A stretch of DNA of 50,229 nt, taken from contig JANXZC010000150.1 in assembly GCA_025355725.1 (NCBI GenBank), forward strand, positions 1 through 50,229. The letters are read 5' to 3'. This DNA comes from Syntrophus sp. (in: bacteria) (GTDB lineage: Bacteria > Desulfobacterota > Syntrophia > Syntrophales > UBA8958). The notes below the pieces were generated by a model. That model saw only the letters and a program-made list of their open reading frames with translations, was not told the origin of the DNA and made no database searches. The position numbers were made by a program, and so were the translations under genes. Positions 29,565 through 38,274 of the stretch are shown here, piece after piece; position 1 is the first letter of the stretch; each line of letters starts with the position of its first letter.

Positions 29565-30632
29565 ATGGACAGTCTCTGCATCAAGGCAGGAGAAAATGCC
29601 TGCGAACGAATCCGTGACGGCGGCTTTTCTTTGGATGCCTTTACCGGCTATGCCGGACCGGCGGTAGGCCCCCGTTGGTTGATCGCCAGCGGTTTCGATC
29701 TGACCCTGCTCAAAGAGAAAGCCCTCGGCAGGTTGCGGCCCCTGACCCTGATCGGCGCCTCTGCAGGGGCTTGGCGGTTTGCCGCCTGGATACAGCCGGA
29801 AGCGGAAAAAAGTTACCGACAACTCATGGAGTCGTACATCACCACGACCTACACCCGGGCAGATAAGCCTCTCTCCATCCGCAAGTCCTTAGCTGCCATT
29901 ATTAATAAAACCATCGAAAATGATGCCCTGCCCTTTGCCCTAAATCACCGCGACTATCGTCTCGCCATCGTCACGGCCCGGGCAAAGAATCTGACCGCTG
30001 CGGAGAACATCTTCCTGCAGCGCCTGGGGTTCGCCTTTTCCTTTCTCGGCAACGCCCTGAGCCGCTCCCTGCTCTACACATTTTTCGAACGGGTGGTTTT
30101 CTACAGCGGTCCCAAACACCCTGCCTTCACACTGGGTCCGGAATTTCGTGGCGTCTGTGTTCCCCTGAACAAGACCAACTTCAAATCCGTACTGGTCGCC
30201 ACCGGCGCTATCCCCCTGATCATCGCCGGGGTCCGGGACATTTTTGGAGCCCCCCGAGGCATTTATCGGGACGGTGGTCTCGTCGATTATCACCTTGCCG
30301 GAAACTATGGGGCGAAGGAAAACGATCTGACCCTCCTGTTTCTGCACCAGGATCGCCTCATCCCCGGGTGGCTCGACAAGAGGCTTACCTCCCGGAAACC
30401 GCCCGCCGACGACTTGAAAAACATTGTCCTGGTTTATCCTTCCGAAGATTTCATCTCTTCCCTGCCCTCAGGAAAGGTGCCGGATCGGGAGGATTTTGTA
30501 ACCTTCGTTGATGATCCGGAAACAAGAATCGCCAACTGGCGACAAGCCGTCGCAAAGGCGGAACCACTCGGAGAAATCTTTCTGGAACTCGTGGCCAGCG
30601 GCAAGATCAAGGATGTAGTCAGGCCCTTGTAA
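29565..30632 (+). CDS. Patatin-like phospholipase
   Basis: A 355-residue patatin-family protein. The nucleophile motif is GASAG (S66) and the dyad aspartate is in RDGG (D236), so both catalytic residues are present. The usual oxyanion G-G-G-x-R/K near the N-terminus is not obvious; GPAVGPRW (31-38) may take its place. No signal peptide is seen. Lipid acyl hydrolase activity is expected. It ends two bases before the next radical SAM gene, so the two are co-transcribed. Confidence 0.82.
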   Translation: MDSLCIKAGENACERIRDGGFSLDAFTGYAGPAVGPRWLIASGFDLTLLKEKALGRLRPLTLIGASAGAWRFAAWIQPEAEKSYRQLMESYITTTYTRADKPLSIRKSLAAIINKTIENDALPFALNHRDYRLAIVTARAKNLTAAENIFLQRLGFAFSFLGNALSRSLLYTFFERVVFYSGPKHPAFTLGPEFRGVCVPLNKTNFKSVLVATGAIPLIIAGVRDIFGAPRGIYRDGGLVDYHLAGNYGAKENDLTLLFLHQDRLIPGWLDKRLTSRKPPADDLKNIVLVYPSEDFISSLPSGKVPDREDFVTFVDDPETRIANWRQAVAKAEPLGEIFLELVASGKIKDVVRPL

Positions 30633-30633
30633 A

Positions 30634-31596
30634 GTGAATCCGGATTCAATGGGAATAAACCATCAAGGGAATCTCAAAGCGTTAGACGCCCTGAAACGTA
30701 TGATGGCCCCCTGCGTCCTGTGCCCGAGGCAATGCCGCGTCGACCGGATCGCCGGAGAAAGGGGCTTTTGCGGACTCACCGCAGAAATAGTCATCAGCGA
30801 CGCCATGCCCCACCACGGCGAAGAACCGCCCCTCTCCGGAACCAACGGGGCCGGGACGATCTTCTTTTCCTCCTGCAATCTCCGCTGCCTGTACTGCCAG
30901 AATCATCAGATCAGTAGGCGGACAACCGGACAGGGCATGGATCCGGAGGGGCTGGCCCAAGTAATGCTGAGGCTCCAGGATCTGGGATGCCACAACATCG
31001 ACGCCGTCACCCCGACCCCGCAGACCCCCCTGATCATGGCAGCCCTGTTATCCGCCCGCCGTCAGGGATTGACCATCCCCTTCATTTACAACTGCGGCGG
31101 CTACGAAGCGCCGGAAGTAATCAGACTGCTTGCGGGCATGGTGGAGATCTATCTCCCCGACATGAAATACGGTCGCGATGATCTGGCCTGGCAGTTCTCC
31201 GGTGTGAAAGAATATGCCGTCCACACCATGGCTTCCCTCAGGGAAATGACGGCGCAGGTGGGGGATGTCCTCGAAGTTGTAGACGGCGTCGCCAGGCGGG
31301 GAATACTCATCCGGCATCTCGTTCTTCCCGGCATGACCGACAATAGTTTCGCCATCCTGGAGATGATTCGGCGGGAACTGTCAATACAGGTTCCCTTGAG
31401 CATCATGTCCCAGTACACCCCGGCGGCACAGGCCAAAAAACACCCCCTTCTTAGCCGGCGGCTCTACCGGAAAGAGTACGAAAAAGTTGTCAATTACGCC
31501 CTGAAACTCGGTTTTGAACAGCTCTTCATTCAGCACGTAGATGAGCGCAACCTGCTGCCTGACTTTGAAAAACAGGCCCCCTTCGACTGGGAATAA
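30634..31596 (+). CDS. Radical SAM protein, PflA-like
   Basis: A 320-residue radical SAM enzyme. An N-terminal cysteine set (CVLCPRQC, 27-34, and GFCGL) precedes the cluster motif CNLRCLYC (C81, C85, C88), then YNCGGYEAPEVIRLL and LPDMKYG. It belongs to the group often annotated as pyruvate formate-lyase activating enzyme or uncharacterised, and is distinct from the AmrS-like protein at 9128. It starts with GTG at 30634; ATG 30649 is an alternative. Substrate unknown. It is coupled to the patatin gene. Confidence 0.85.
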   Translation: MNPDSMGINHQGNLKALDALKRMMAPCVLCPRQCRVDRIAGERGFCGLTAEIVISDAMPHHGEEPPLSGTNGAGTIFFSSCNLRCLYCQNHQISRRTTGQGMDPEGLAQVMLRLQDLGCHNIDAVTPTPQTPLIMAALLSARRQGLTIPFIYNCGGYEAPEVIRLLAGMVEIYLPDMKYGRDDLAWQFSGVKEYAVHTMASLREMTAQVGDVLEVVDGVARRGILIRHLVLPGMTDNSFAILEMIRRELSIQVPLSIMSQYTPAAQAKKHPLLSRRLYRKEYEKVVNYALKLGFEQLFIQHVDERNLLPDFEKQAPFDWE

Positions 31597-32039
31597 CGGA
31601 GGAGGGAAAGATCTCCCAATCGTGGACATTACTCACCAATGCCAATATGAAGTCCCGATCTCTAATTCCTACAAGTAGCCATTATTATTTCCCTTTTAAA
31701 ATGTTACGAAGGATTCTTTCACAGGTCTGACGGATTGTTCTGAAATTAAAGGATATTTGCATGTTGCTAATATAATTAGCATTATTAATGCCTAAATATA
31801 GGGCAATCAGCAAGAAATCTATCTTAAATAAGGAATTATTATCTTCATCAACAGGGTTATAAACAACCCTACGCACAGCTATAGGCTTTGTAACTAAGAC
31901 TGGCCATGAAAACAGGTGGTTCGAGCAATAGACATTGTTAACAATAGCGCCGGGCGGGTGTGAGAGCATCCGCCCTTTTTTATAGGTGGCAGGATGGTGG
32001 GTAAACGGCTCTACGTCCGACAAAAGAACCAAACGACCT
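31597..32039. other. AT-rich region without a supported gene
   Basis: A minus-strand frame is open from about 31939 to 31685 and reads in part as protein-like (…IRQTCERILRNILKGK), but it has no supported start and lies across a terminator hairpin. I see no RNA gene. Composition is AT-rich against the neighbours, suggesting an insertion scar or gene remnant. Confidence 0.35.
31951..31981 (+). terminator. Hairpin with T-run (related to 33001-33022)
   Basis: GGCGGGTG (31953-31960) pairs with CATCCGCC (31967-31974), followed by six T. It acts as a plus-strand terminator by form. Nineteen of 22 bases match the hairpin at 33001-33022. Confidence 0.7.
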
Positions 32040-32534
32040 CTATTTGCCGGAACGCACCGGAAGGGCACGGGTGTAAGGGCAGTCGAAGAACATGCGTACC
32101 CAATATCGAGAGCCATCGACGAAATAAAGAATGGCGGCTTTTGTATCACGTGTATCGGAGGCCCAAGCCCAAGCACAGGTGAGATGAATCAAGGCCGTTA
32201 AATGGATACTGTAACCACAGTCAGCATTATACGTTTTATCCTTATTATACAGCCCCGCCAGCTCATCCTGAGTAGGCATACGCCAGTCGGTATAGCCGCC
32301 CCCTCGATAATTATCACAATACGATAAAGCATTCGACCAGGTTATGTCGCTCCCATTATCACGTGCCGCCCACATCAGGTTTGTGCTCGTGTCCAATACT
32401 GTCCCGTTATCGTAAGCAATGAAACGTCCGTCTCTGGCGACCTCTCCGGCAAGCCCCGAACCGGGTAACCACAAAACAAGCAATAGCATGCAAAAGCCAA
32501 TTATTCTCATAATTATTAATGATTTTCTTTTCAT
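32040..32534 (-). CDS. DUF1566 (Lcl-type) secreted protein
   Basis: A 164-residue exported protein with a signal peptide (about 8-29, ending SGLAG) and a single DUF1566 domain. Hallmarks are TNLMWAARDNGSDITWSNALSYCDNY, GYTDWRMPTQDEL and the C-terminal R-A-L-P-V-R. The function of these domains is poorly known; some act in adhesion. The ribosome-binding site is CAGGGAAAAG. Confidence 0.82.
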   Translation of the reverse strand: MKRKSLIIMRIIGFCMLLLVLWLPGSGLAGEVARDGRFIAYDNGTVLDTSTNLMWAARDNGSDITWSNALSYCDNYRGGGYTDWRMPTQDELAGLYNKDKTYNADCGYSIHLTALIHLTCAWAWASDTRDTKAAILYFVDGSRYWVRMFFDCPYTRALPVRSGK

Positions 32535-32769
32535 GTACTTTTCCCTGAATTAGACTGTTTGTTTATGGGGTGAAAAAGACCTCTCTTGTGCAGGTGACTA
32601 TAAGGAGATCGGCCTCCTGTGTCAATGAAAGATGGAGATTGAGCGGGTCAGGTGTCTCGGGCACTATCGGAGAGGCAAAAAATAATTGACTATCTTGTTG
32701 AAAAGATTATACGTAAGCATCTATAGTCTTGGTGATTTATGCCGAATTCACATAAAGGAGCGAGTGACG

Positions 32770-32982
32770 ATGCAAATCATAAAAATGTTTCTGCTGCTTG
32801 CCGTCATTGTTATGTTATCCGGATGTGCCACATGGCGTGACAAAGAGGGGAATAAAGTCCCAGAATCAATCAAAGCTGCATGCGATTATAAATGCAGTTA
32901 TTACGAAAACAATCAGGGAACATACACATATGAGATATGCTTCAAAGAGTGCATGGACTCAAAAGGATATTCGAAATACTGA
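32770..32982 (+). CDS. Small lipoprotein with four conserved-looking cysteines
   Basis: A 70-residue protein with a short signal peptide and a clear lipobox, VMLSGC, so the mature N-terminus would be lipidated at C18. The mature part has paired cysteines (CDYKCSYY … CFKECM), suggesting two disulfides. The start is ATG 32770, preceded by AAAGGAG. I do not recognise the family. A hairpin related to the one at 31953 starts 19 bases after its stop. Confidence 0.7.
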   Translation: MQIIKMFLLLAVIVMLSGCATWRDKEGNKVPESIKAACDYKCSYYENNQGTYTYEICFKECMDSKGYSKY

Positions 32983-33000
32983 AACGTTTATTGTCGGGGA

Positions 33001-33022
33001 GGCGGGTATAAGGGCATCCGCC
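33001..33022 (+). repeat. Second copy of a 22-bp hairpin motif
   Basis: GGCGGGT pairs with ATCCGCC, including the same internal G-U pair as the copy at 31953-31974. The copies differ by three transitions only. No T-run follows here. Confidence 0.7.
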
Positions 33023-33154
33023 GGTAGCGTCAATAGTTATTCGCTTTTTTTTCGGCAGTGACTTTTTGATTTCAGATTGCCATTCTTTTTTTGTCTGAGA
33101 AAGGTTATAGGATTTCCAAAAGCGGGACTATAGCGGGATAAAAGGGCTAGGCAA

Positions 33155-33189
33155 AGAAAAAGGGGTTAACCGTCCATCGGCTAACCCCT
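33155..33189 (-). terminator. Terminator of tRNA-Gln
   Basis: On the minus strand GGGGTTAGCCG pairs with CGGTTAACCCC (33162-33188, one internal mismatch), followed by a T-run and TTTCTTT. It begins about 11 bases after the tRNA CCA end. Confidence 0.85.
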
Positions 33190-33199
33190 TGATTTTATT

Positions 33200-33273
33200 T
33201 GGCTGGGAGACAAGGATTTGAACCTTGATTCACGGAGTCAGAGTCCGTTGTCCTACCATTGAACGATCTCCCA
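33200..33273 (-). tRNA. tRNA-Gln (anticodon CUG)
   Basis: A complete 74-base tRNA with encoded CCA. Acceptor TGGGAGA pairs with TCTCCCA. The anticodon stem is ACGGA/TCCGT around the loop CTCTGAC, giving anticodon CTG. The T-arm is CAAGG-TTCAAAT-CCTTG. It has its own promoter and terminator. Confidence 0.96.
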
Positions 33274-33340
33274 GTAAAGAGCGACTATACTGCTTGTCAC
33301 CTGAGGTATTTCCTATCAGAACCTATCTCAGAGCGGGGGG

Positions 33341-33369
33341 ACTATAGTGCGATCGCTTTTTTATGTCAA
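33341..33369 (-). promoter_or_regulatory. Promoter of tRNA-Gln
   Basis: Minus strand -35 TTGACA (33364-33369), exactly 17 bases, -10 TATAGT (33341-33346). A GC-rich discriminator (CCCCCCGC) follows, the form associated with stringent control of stable RNA genes. The start site would be near 33334, about 60 bases before the mature tRNA. Confidence 0.85.
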
Positions 33370-33385
33370 CCCATTTTTTATGAAC

Positions 33386-34090
33386 CTATATAGCTTTGCG
33401 CCAGGCCAAACGCGTCTCCAGCCAGCGGGACAGGGAGGTAAAGGCAAAGCAGATCACAAAGTAGATACAAGCGACAAAGAAAAATATTTCCGTCGGATAA
33501 ACCATCGTCCGGTTACTGATCTGGGTCGCCACATGGGTCAACTCGGACACACCGACGATAAAAGCAAGGGAGGTGTCCTTGATCATGGAAACAAACTGGT
33601 TCACAAACGAGGGAATCATGTTCCGCAAGGCCTGGGGCAGGATGACATAGACCATGGACTGCCACGGATGAAGACCGGTCGACAGGGCCGCTTCTGTCTG
33701 ACCCTTCGGAATGCCGTCGATGCCGGCCTGGACAATCTGGGACATGTAAGCGGAAGTAAATATGGTCAATGCGGCAATAACCGTCCAGTTTTCCGGGGCC
33801 GAATGCCCCCCCAGGAGGGCAGGGAGGAGATAGAACATCCAGAAGATGACCATGAGCAGCGGAATCCCCCGGATAGTATTGACTACGGCCAGGGTGGCAT
33901 ATCTGATCAACCGGTGGGAGGAAACACACAGGAGGCCCAGGATCAACCCTCCGAAAAAGGACAGGATCAGGGCGACAAAGGCCAGATAGAGGGTCAGGAT
34001 AATTCCCCCGATGGGGCCATTGGGATAGGTGCCGATGAAGAAGTGGGTCAAATTATCCCATATTACGCTGAAGTCCAAGCCCGGATTCAT
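33386..34090 (-). CDS. Polar amino acid ABC transporter permease (second)
   Basis: A 234-residue inner-membrane permease of the HisMQ/GlnP family, with about five helices. The EAA loop region is AALSTGLHPWQSMVYVILPQALRNMIPSFVNQF. It pairs with the permease encoded three bases upstream to form the channel of the glutamate/glutamine-type importer described for the neighbouring genes. It is last in the four-gene operon. Confidence 0.93.
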   Translation of the reverse strand: MNPGLDFSVIWDNLTHFFIGTYPNGPIGGIILTLYLAFVALILSFFGGLILGLLCVSSHRLIRYATLAVVNTIRGIPLLMVIFWMFYLLPALLGGHSAPENWTVIAALTIFTSAYMSQIVQAGIDGIPKGQTEAALSTGLHPWQSMVYVILPQALRNMIPSFVNQFVSMIKDTSLAFIVGVSELTHVATQISNRTMVYPTEIFFFVACIYFVICFAFTSLSRWLETRLAWRKAI

Positions 34091-34093
34091 CGT

Positions 34094-34801
34094 CTACCGC
34101 ACCCCCAGAGGATTCAAGACCTGCTTGTTGTATAGCGTCACCATCCAGGTAATAACTATGGAAAGGATCAGGTAAACAAGGGTCGCCGCCGTGAAGGCCT
34201 CGAATCCCTTGAAGGTATAGCTCTCCACTTGCCGGGCCTGATAGGTCAGCTCAGCGACCCCGATGGTCATGGCCAGGGAAGAGTTCTTGGCCAGATTGAG
34301 GAATTGGTTGATCAGGGGAGGAATCGTCAGTCTCACCGCCTGGGGGAGAATAATGTAGTACATGGACCGTAAGTAAGAAAATCCGGAGCTCTGGGCCACC
34401 TCCATCTGTTCTTTGGGAATGGCACGGACGCCGGAGCGGATGTCCTCGGCAATGAAGGCGGAGGTGTAGATGGTCAGGGCAATGACAGCGGCGGAGAACT
34501 CAAAATTAGTTGTATTGAGCCAGTCATTTACCACCTTGGGGAGGATTTTGTAGGAACCGAAGTACCAGAAGAAAATCTGGACCAGGAGCGGCGTGTTCCG
34601 GAAAAACTCGAGATAGGCGTGGGCGAACCAGAGGATTGGCTTGACATTGCTCATCCTCATGACGGCGATGATCAGTCCCAGGATAAAAGACCCGACAATC
34701 GCCACCACCGAAAGTTCTATAGTCACCTTCATCCCCGCAAGGAGCCATTGGGCGTACTGCCCGGAGGTGACGACTGCCCAGTCGAATTGGTAATTAAACA
34801 C
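34094..34801 (-). CDS. Polar amino acid ABC transporter permease (first)
   Basis: A 235-residue HisMQ/GlnP-family permease with about five helices and the EAA loop VAQSSGFSYLRSMYYIILPQAVRLTIPPLINQF. The stretch AYLEFFRNTPLLVQIFFWYFG is typical of this permease family. It is coupled to the second permease three bases downstream. Confidence 0.93.
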   Translation of the reverse strand: MFNYQFDWAVVTSGQYAQWLLAGMKVTIELSVVAIVGSFILGLIIAVMRMSNVKPILWFAHAYLEFFRNTPLLVQIFFWYFGSYKILPKVVNDWLNTTNFEFSAAVIALTIYTSAFIAEDIRSGVRAIPKEQMEVAQSSGFSYLRSMYYIILPQAVRLTIPPLINQFLNLAKNSSLAMTIGVAELTYQARQVESYTFKGFEAFTAATLVYLILSIVITWMVTLYNKQVLNPLGVR

Positions 34802-34863
34802 GGATTAGTGAGATCTCCCGTTTATTGGTCAGTGCTTGCTGCTTGCAGATCATTCCTGCCTGT

Positions 34864-35661
34864 TCACTGCTTATCGGTAATATTGAAAAGGCGCTTACCA
34901 GGGAACCACTTCATGTAGATCTTGTCAGCTTCACCGCTTTTTTCCATGGACAGGATGGTCTTGTTGACGAAATTCACAAAATTCGTGTCCCCCTTGCGCA
35001 TACCCAGACCATAGGGTTCCTTTGAAATCGGGATATTGGGGATTTCATAACTATTTTTATCTTTCGTGGCATTCATGAGCCCTACCAGAATTGACTCATC
35101 CGTAGTTACCGCAGCGACTCTGCCCTGTTGCAGGGCCAGAAAGGCGGGCGGATAATCGTCAAAAGACAGGATGGTGGCTGTTGGAATGGCCTTCTTGGCA
35201 TTCTGTTCCGACGTCGATCCCTTGGAAGTTCCGATCTTCTTTCCCTCCAGGTCAGCGAGAGTCTTCACCGTCCCCTTCCTGGCCAGGAACTTTTGCTCTG
35301 TGTAGAAGTACATGTAGCTGAAATCGATCTGTTTTGCCCGTTCCTCATTCTTCGTCATCGTGGCCGCAATCAGGTCGATCTTCCCCGTAGCCAGATCGGG
35401 CATACGGGTTGACGAAGTCACCGGTTTCAATTCCAGCTTCACACCGAGCCTCTTGGCAATCGCCTTGCAGAAATCGACATCGTAGCCGACGATAGAACGC
35501 GTTTTTTCATCAATAAAGCCAAATGGCTTTGTCGAATCCTTCACACCACAGACCAGAACGCCTTTTTTCTTGGCATCAACAAAGGTATCACCCGCCCAGG
35601 ATGCGCCGGCGACCCCAAGCACAAAAATCGCAGCCAATAGAATCAACCCGCCTTTTTTCAT
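34864..35661 (-). CDS. Periplasmic amino acid-binding protein
   Basis: A 265-residue family 3 solute-binding protein with a signal peptide (about 1-23, cleaved after SWA) and the family motifs KPFGFIDEKTRSIVGYDVDFCKAIA (starting near 46) and DLIAATMTKNEERAKQIDFS. The second motif and the GTSKGSTSEQNAKK segment are typical of binders of glutamate, aspartate or glutamine; the exact ligand is not certain. Confidence 0.93.
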   Translation of the reverse strand: MKKGGLILLAAIFVLGVAGASWAGDTFVDAKKKGVLVCGVKDSTKPFGFIDEKTRSIVGYDVDFCKAIAKRLGVKLELKPVTSSTRMPDLATGKIDLIAATMTKNEERAKQIDFSYMYFYTEQKFLARKGTVKTLADLEGKKIGTSKGSTSEQNAKKAIPTATILSFDDYPPAFLALQQGRVAAVTTDESILVGLMNATKDKNSYEIPNIPISKEPYGLGMRKGDTNFVNFVNKTILSMEKSGEADKIYMKWFPGKRLFNITDKQ

Positions 35662-35700
35662 CTCTTCTCCTCCTTTTCGCGTGTTAAATTTTTACTCAAT

Positions 35701-36435
35701 TTAGTGCATCGGTGACAGAATTTCCTTCAGGAAGAGCTGCGCCCGCTCATGCCGGGGATTTCGGAAAAACTCCTCCGGCGTCGCCTCCTCAAGAATAACA
35801 CCATAATCCATAAAGACAACGCGATCAGCCACTTCCCGGGCAAATCCCATCTCATGGGTGACCACCATCAGGGTCATCCCCGTATGGGCAAGTCCCTGCA
35901 TAACCTGCAGGACTTCACCGATCATTTCAGGATCGAGGGCGGATGTCGGTTCATCAAAAAGCATTATTTTGGGCTTCATGGCCAGACTCCGGGCGATGGC
36001 GACCCGTTGTTGCTGCCCCCCGGAGAGTTGAGCCGGATATGCGTCCCGCTTGTCTGCAAGCCCCACCCGCTCTAAAAGGGTCGTCGCTTGCCCTTCTGCC
36101 TCCTGCCTGGAAAGTTTACGTATCTTGATCGGCGCCAGGGTAATATTTTTCAGGGCCGTCAGGTGGGGATAGAGGTTGAACTGCTGGAAGACAAACCCGA
36201 TTTCCGCACGCAACTGATTGATGTCGGTCTTCGCATCAGAAAGATCTTTCCCGTCCACTATGATACGGCCTTTTTGAATCGGCTCCAGCTTGTTTACCGC
36301 CCGGATCAGGGTTGATTTGCCGGAACCGGAAGGACCGCAGACAACGAGAACGTCTCCCTGCTTCACATGCAGATTGACGTCATTCAAGACATGGAGGTCT
36401 TTAAACCATTTATGAACGCCTTGGAACTTAATCAT
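35701..36435 (-). CDS. Polar amino acid ABC transporter ATPase (GlnQ-like)
   Basis: A 244-residue ATPase. Walker A is GPSGSGKST, the signature [12 protein letters not shown], Walker B IMLFDEP, and the switch His is in [17 protein letters not shown] start it at ATG 36435; a GTG three codons earlier is possible. It heads an ATPase, binding protein, permease, permease operon. Confidence 0.94.
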   Translation of the reverse strand: MIKFQGVHKWFKDLHVLNDVNLHVKQGDVLVVCGPSGSGKSTLIRAVNKLEPIQKGRIIVDGKDLSDAKTDINQLRAEIGFVFQQFNLYPHLTALKNITLAPIKIRKLSRQEAEGQATTLLERVGLADKRDAYPAQLSGGQQQRVAIARSLAMKPKIMLFDEPTSALDPEMIGEVLQVMQGLAHTGMTLMVVTHEMGFAREVADRVVFMDYGVILEEATPEEFFRNPRHERAQLFLKEILSPMH

Positions 36436-36536
36436 TGAATACACCGGAATTACTCATTATCATGAATCTTTTCGTGACGACAACCCTTAAAAGATTTACC
36501 TGTCAAAGTCAATTTTTTTCGCCTTGAAATTCCGCC

Positions 36537-36565
36537 TTCGATGTAGTAGCGGTATGGTGTATAAT
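36537..36565 (+). promoter_or_regulatory. Promoter candidate for the glycine cleavage operon
   Basis: -10 TATAAT (36560-36565) is perfect; 17 bases upstream the -35 is TTCGAT (36537-36542), a weak match. About 85 bases of leader precede the gcvT ATG. No glycine riboswitch fold was recognised in the leader. Confidence 0.5.
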
Positions 36566-36655
36566 ATTTTAGCAATTGCATCACCGTATCATAAAATAAT
36601 CCTTTTCGCTGGCGTTCATGAATGACAGCGTCGCAGAGAAACTCGCGAGGTTCCC

Positions 36656-37777
36656 ATGAATAAAACACCTCTGTATAACCGCCATGTCGCCTTGGGCGCC
36701 CGGATCATAGATTTCGGCGGCTGGGCCATGCCGGTTCAGTACACCAATGTGATTGAGGAACATCTAACCACGCGTAGCGCCGCCGGTCTTTTCGATATCT
36801 GCCATATGGGTGAAATCGATGTCAAAGGAAAAGGGGCGTTTGATTTTTTACAGCATGTATTATCGCGGAATATTGACGGTCAAAAGATCGGGCAGATGAA
36901 GCTGAGCGTCCTGGCCACCGAGGAAGGGGGAATCATGGACGACCTGACCGTTTATCTCCTGGGTGAGAACCACTACCGCCTCGTCACCAACGCCTCCACG
37001 AAGGAAAGGGATTATGCCTGGCTTCTGCAGGTAAAGGATGAAAAAGGCTTTCCCCAGGTCGAAATAACGGATGAAACCGCTGTTATAGGCAAGCTGGATC
37101 TCCAGGGGCCACGGTCAGAGAACATCCTGCAACAGGTCGTACCCGCCAATCTTCATTCATTGAAGTATTATCATTTCATCGAGACGCAGGTTCTCAATAT
37201 TCCTGCCCTTGTCTCAAGAAGCGGCTACACGGGGGAAGACGGCTTTGAAATCTACGCCCCTCACGACCGGATCGGTGAGATCTGGGACCGCCTCCTCCAG
37301 GCGGGAGTTGATTATGGTCTGAAACCCATCGGTCTGGGGGCGCGGGATACCCTGCGTCTCGAGTCGGGGATGATGCTCCATGGCAATGATATGGACGAAA
37401 CGATCACGCCCTATGAGGTCGTTTACGGATGGGTCGTCAATTTGGAGAAGGATTTTATCGGCCGGGATGCCTTGGCCAAACAGTTTTCCGAGGGAGTGAA
37501 ACGGAAACTTGTCGGCTTTACCATGTGGGAACGGGGAATCGCCCGGCATGGCTACAAGGTCTTCAAGGACGGCACGGAGGTCGGCATTGTCACCTCGGGA
37601 ACCCATTCCCCCACCCTTGAGAAGGCCATCGGTCTGGCCTTCGTTCCCGTGGAGCTGTCAAAGCCGGGAACCACCTTCGATATCCAGATCCGGAATCATT
37701 TTGCCGCCGCCCAGGTTGTATCCATGCCTTTCTACAAAAAGGAAAAACAGTATGTCTTTTTCAATACATTTATCTGA
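36656..37777 (+). CDS. gcvT: Glycine cleavage system T protein (aminomethyltransferase)
   Basis: A 373-residue folate-dependent enzyme that moves the methylene group from the H protein to tetrahydrofolate and frees ammonia. It has the opening TPLYNRHVALGARIIDFGGW, the conserved acidic GIMDDLTVY, and the C-terminal beta-barrel (KRKLVGFTMWERGIARHGY). It is first in the gcvT-H-PA-cupin-PB-kamA block. Confidence 0.96.
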   Translation: MNKTPLYNRHVALGARIIDFGGWAMPVQYTNVIEEHLTTRSAAGLFDICHMGEIDVKGKGAFDFLQHVLSRNIDGQKIGQMKLSVLATEEGGIMDDLTVYLLGENHYRLVTNASTKERDYAWLLQVKDEKGFPQVEITDETAVIGKLDLQGPRSENILQQVVPANLHSLKYYHFIETQVLNIPALVSRSGYTGEDGFEIYAPHDRIGEIWDRLLQAGVDYGLKPIGLGARDTLRLESGMMLHGNDMDETITPYEVVYGWVVNLEKDFIGRDALAKQFSEGVKRKLVGFTMWERGIARHGYKVFKDGTEVGIVTSGTHSPTLEKAIGLAFVPVELSKPGTTFDIQIRNHFAAAQVVSMPFYKKEKQYVFFNTFI

Positions 37778-37795
37778 GACGAAAGGAAGAAGATT

Positions 37796-38194
37796 ATGTC
37801 AAAAGTCAATCCGACGGACAGAAGATACACCAAGGAGCATGAGTGGGTCATAGACAACGGCGATGGAACCGTTACTATCGGCATTACCGATCACGCCCAG
37901 GAGTTGCTCACGGACATCGTATTTGTGGAGCTTCCGGAAATCGGCAAGCAGGTAAAGCAGCTGGAGGCCGTGGCCGTTGTGGAGTCCGTGAAGTCCGTCT
38001 CTGATGTCTATTCTCCCGTGACCGGGGAAGTCAGCGAGGCCAATCAGAAATTGGAAAAGAGCCCCGAACTGATCAACCATGATCCCTACGGGAAAGGCTG
38101 GATCGCCAAGCTCAAGATGGCGCAACCGGAAGAGCTGCAATCCCTGCTGGATGCTTCGGCATACGAAGCCTTTATCGCCGCCGAGGAGCACTAA
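37796..38194 (+). CDS. gcvH: Glycine cleavage system H protein
   Basis: A 132-residue lipoyl carrier that shuttles the aminomethyl group among P, T and L proteins. The lipoylation site is K66 in VESVKSVSDVYSPV, and the opening YTKEHEWV and middle GITDHAQELLTDIVFVELP are typical. lipA, which builds the lipoyl group, is encoded downstream in the same block. Confidence 0.97.
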   Translation: MSKVNPTDRRYTKEHEWVIDNGDGTVTIGITDHAQELLTDIVFVELPEIGKQVKQLEAVAVVESVKSVSDVYSPVTGEVSEANQKLEKSPELINHDPYGKGWIAKLKMAQPEELQSLLDASAYEAFIAAEEH

Positions 38195-38274
38195 ATTGGA
38201 ATATACGGGCAAGACGGGGCAGGCTTTCAGGGCTGCTGAATATCTGACGATTCAATTGCTTAAGGGATAAGACC

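Noticed and set aside
31685-32176. 163-residue minus-strand frame
   Set aside because: It overlaps the DUF1566 gene and crosses a terminator hairpin. Only the final 80 residues look protein-like, with no usable start; listed only as a possible remnant.
31930-33030. Integron attC sites around the DUF1566 and lipoprotein genes
   Set aside because: The two related hairpins lack the paired R-Y-Y-Y-A-A-C / G-T-T-R-R-R-Y core sites and the extrahelical bases of attC, and no integron integrase is present.
36445-36655. Glycine riboswitch before gcvT
   Set aside because: I could not find the conserved paired aptamer motifs; a promoter and a short leader explain the region. A covariance search would decide.
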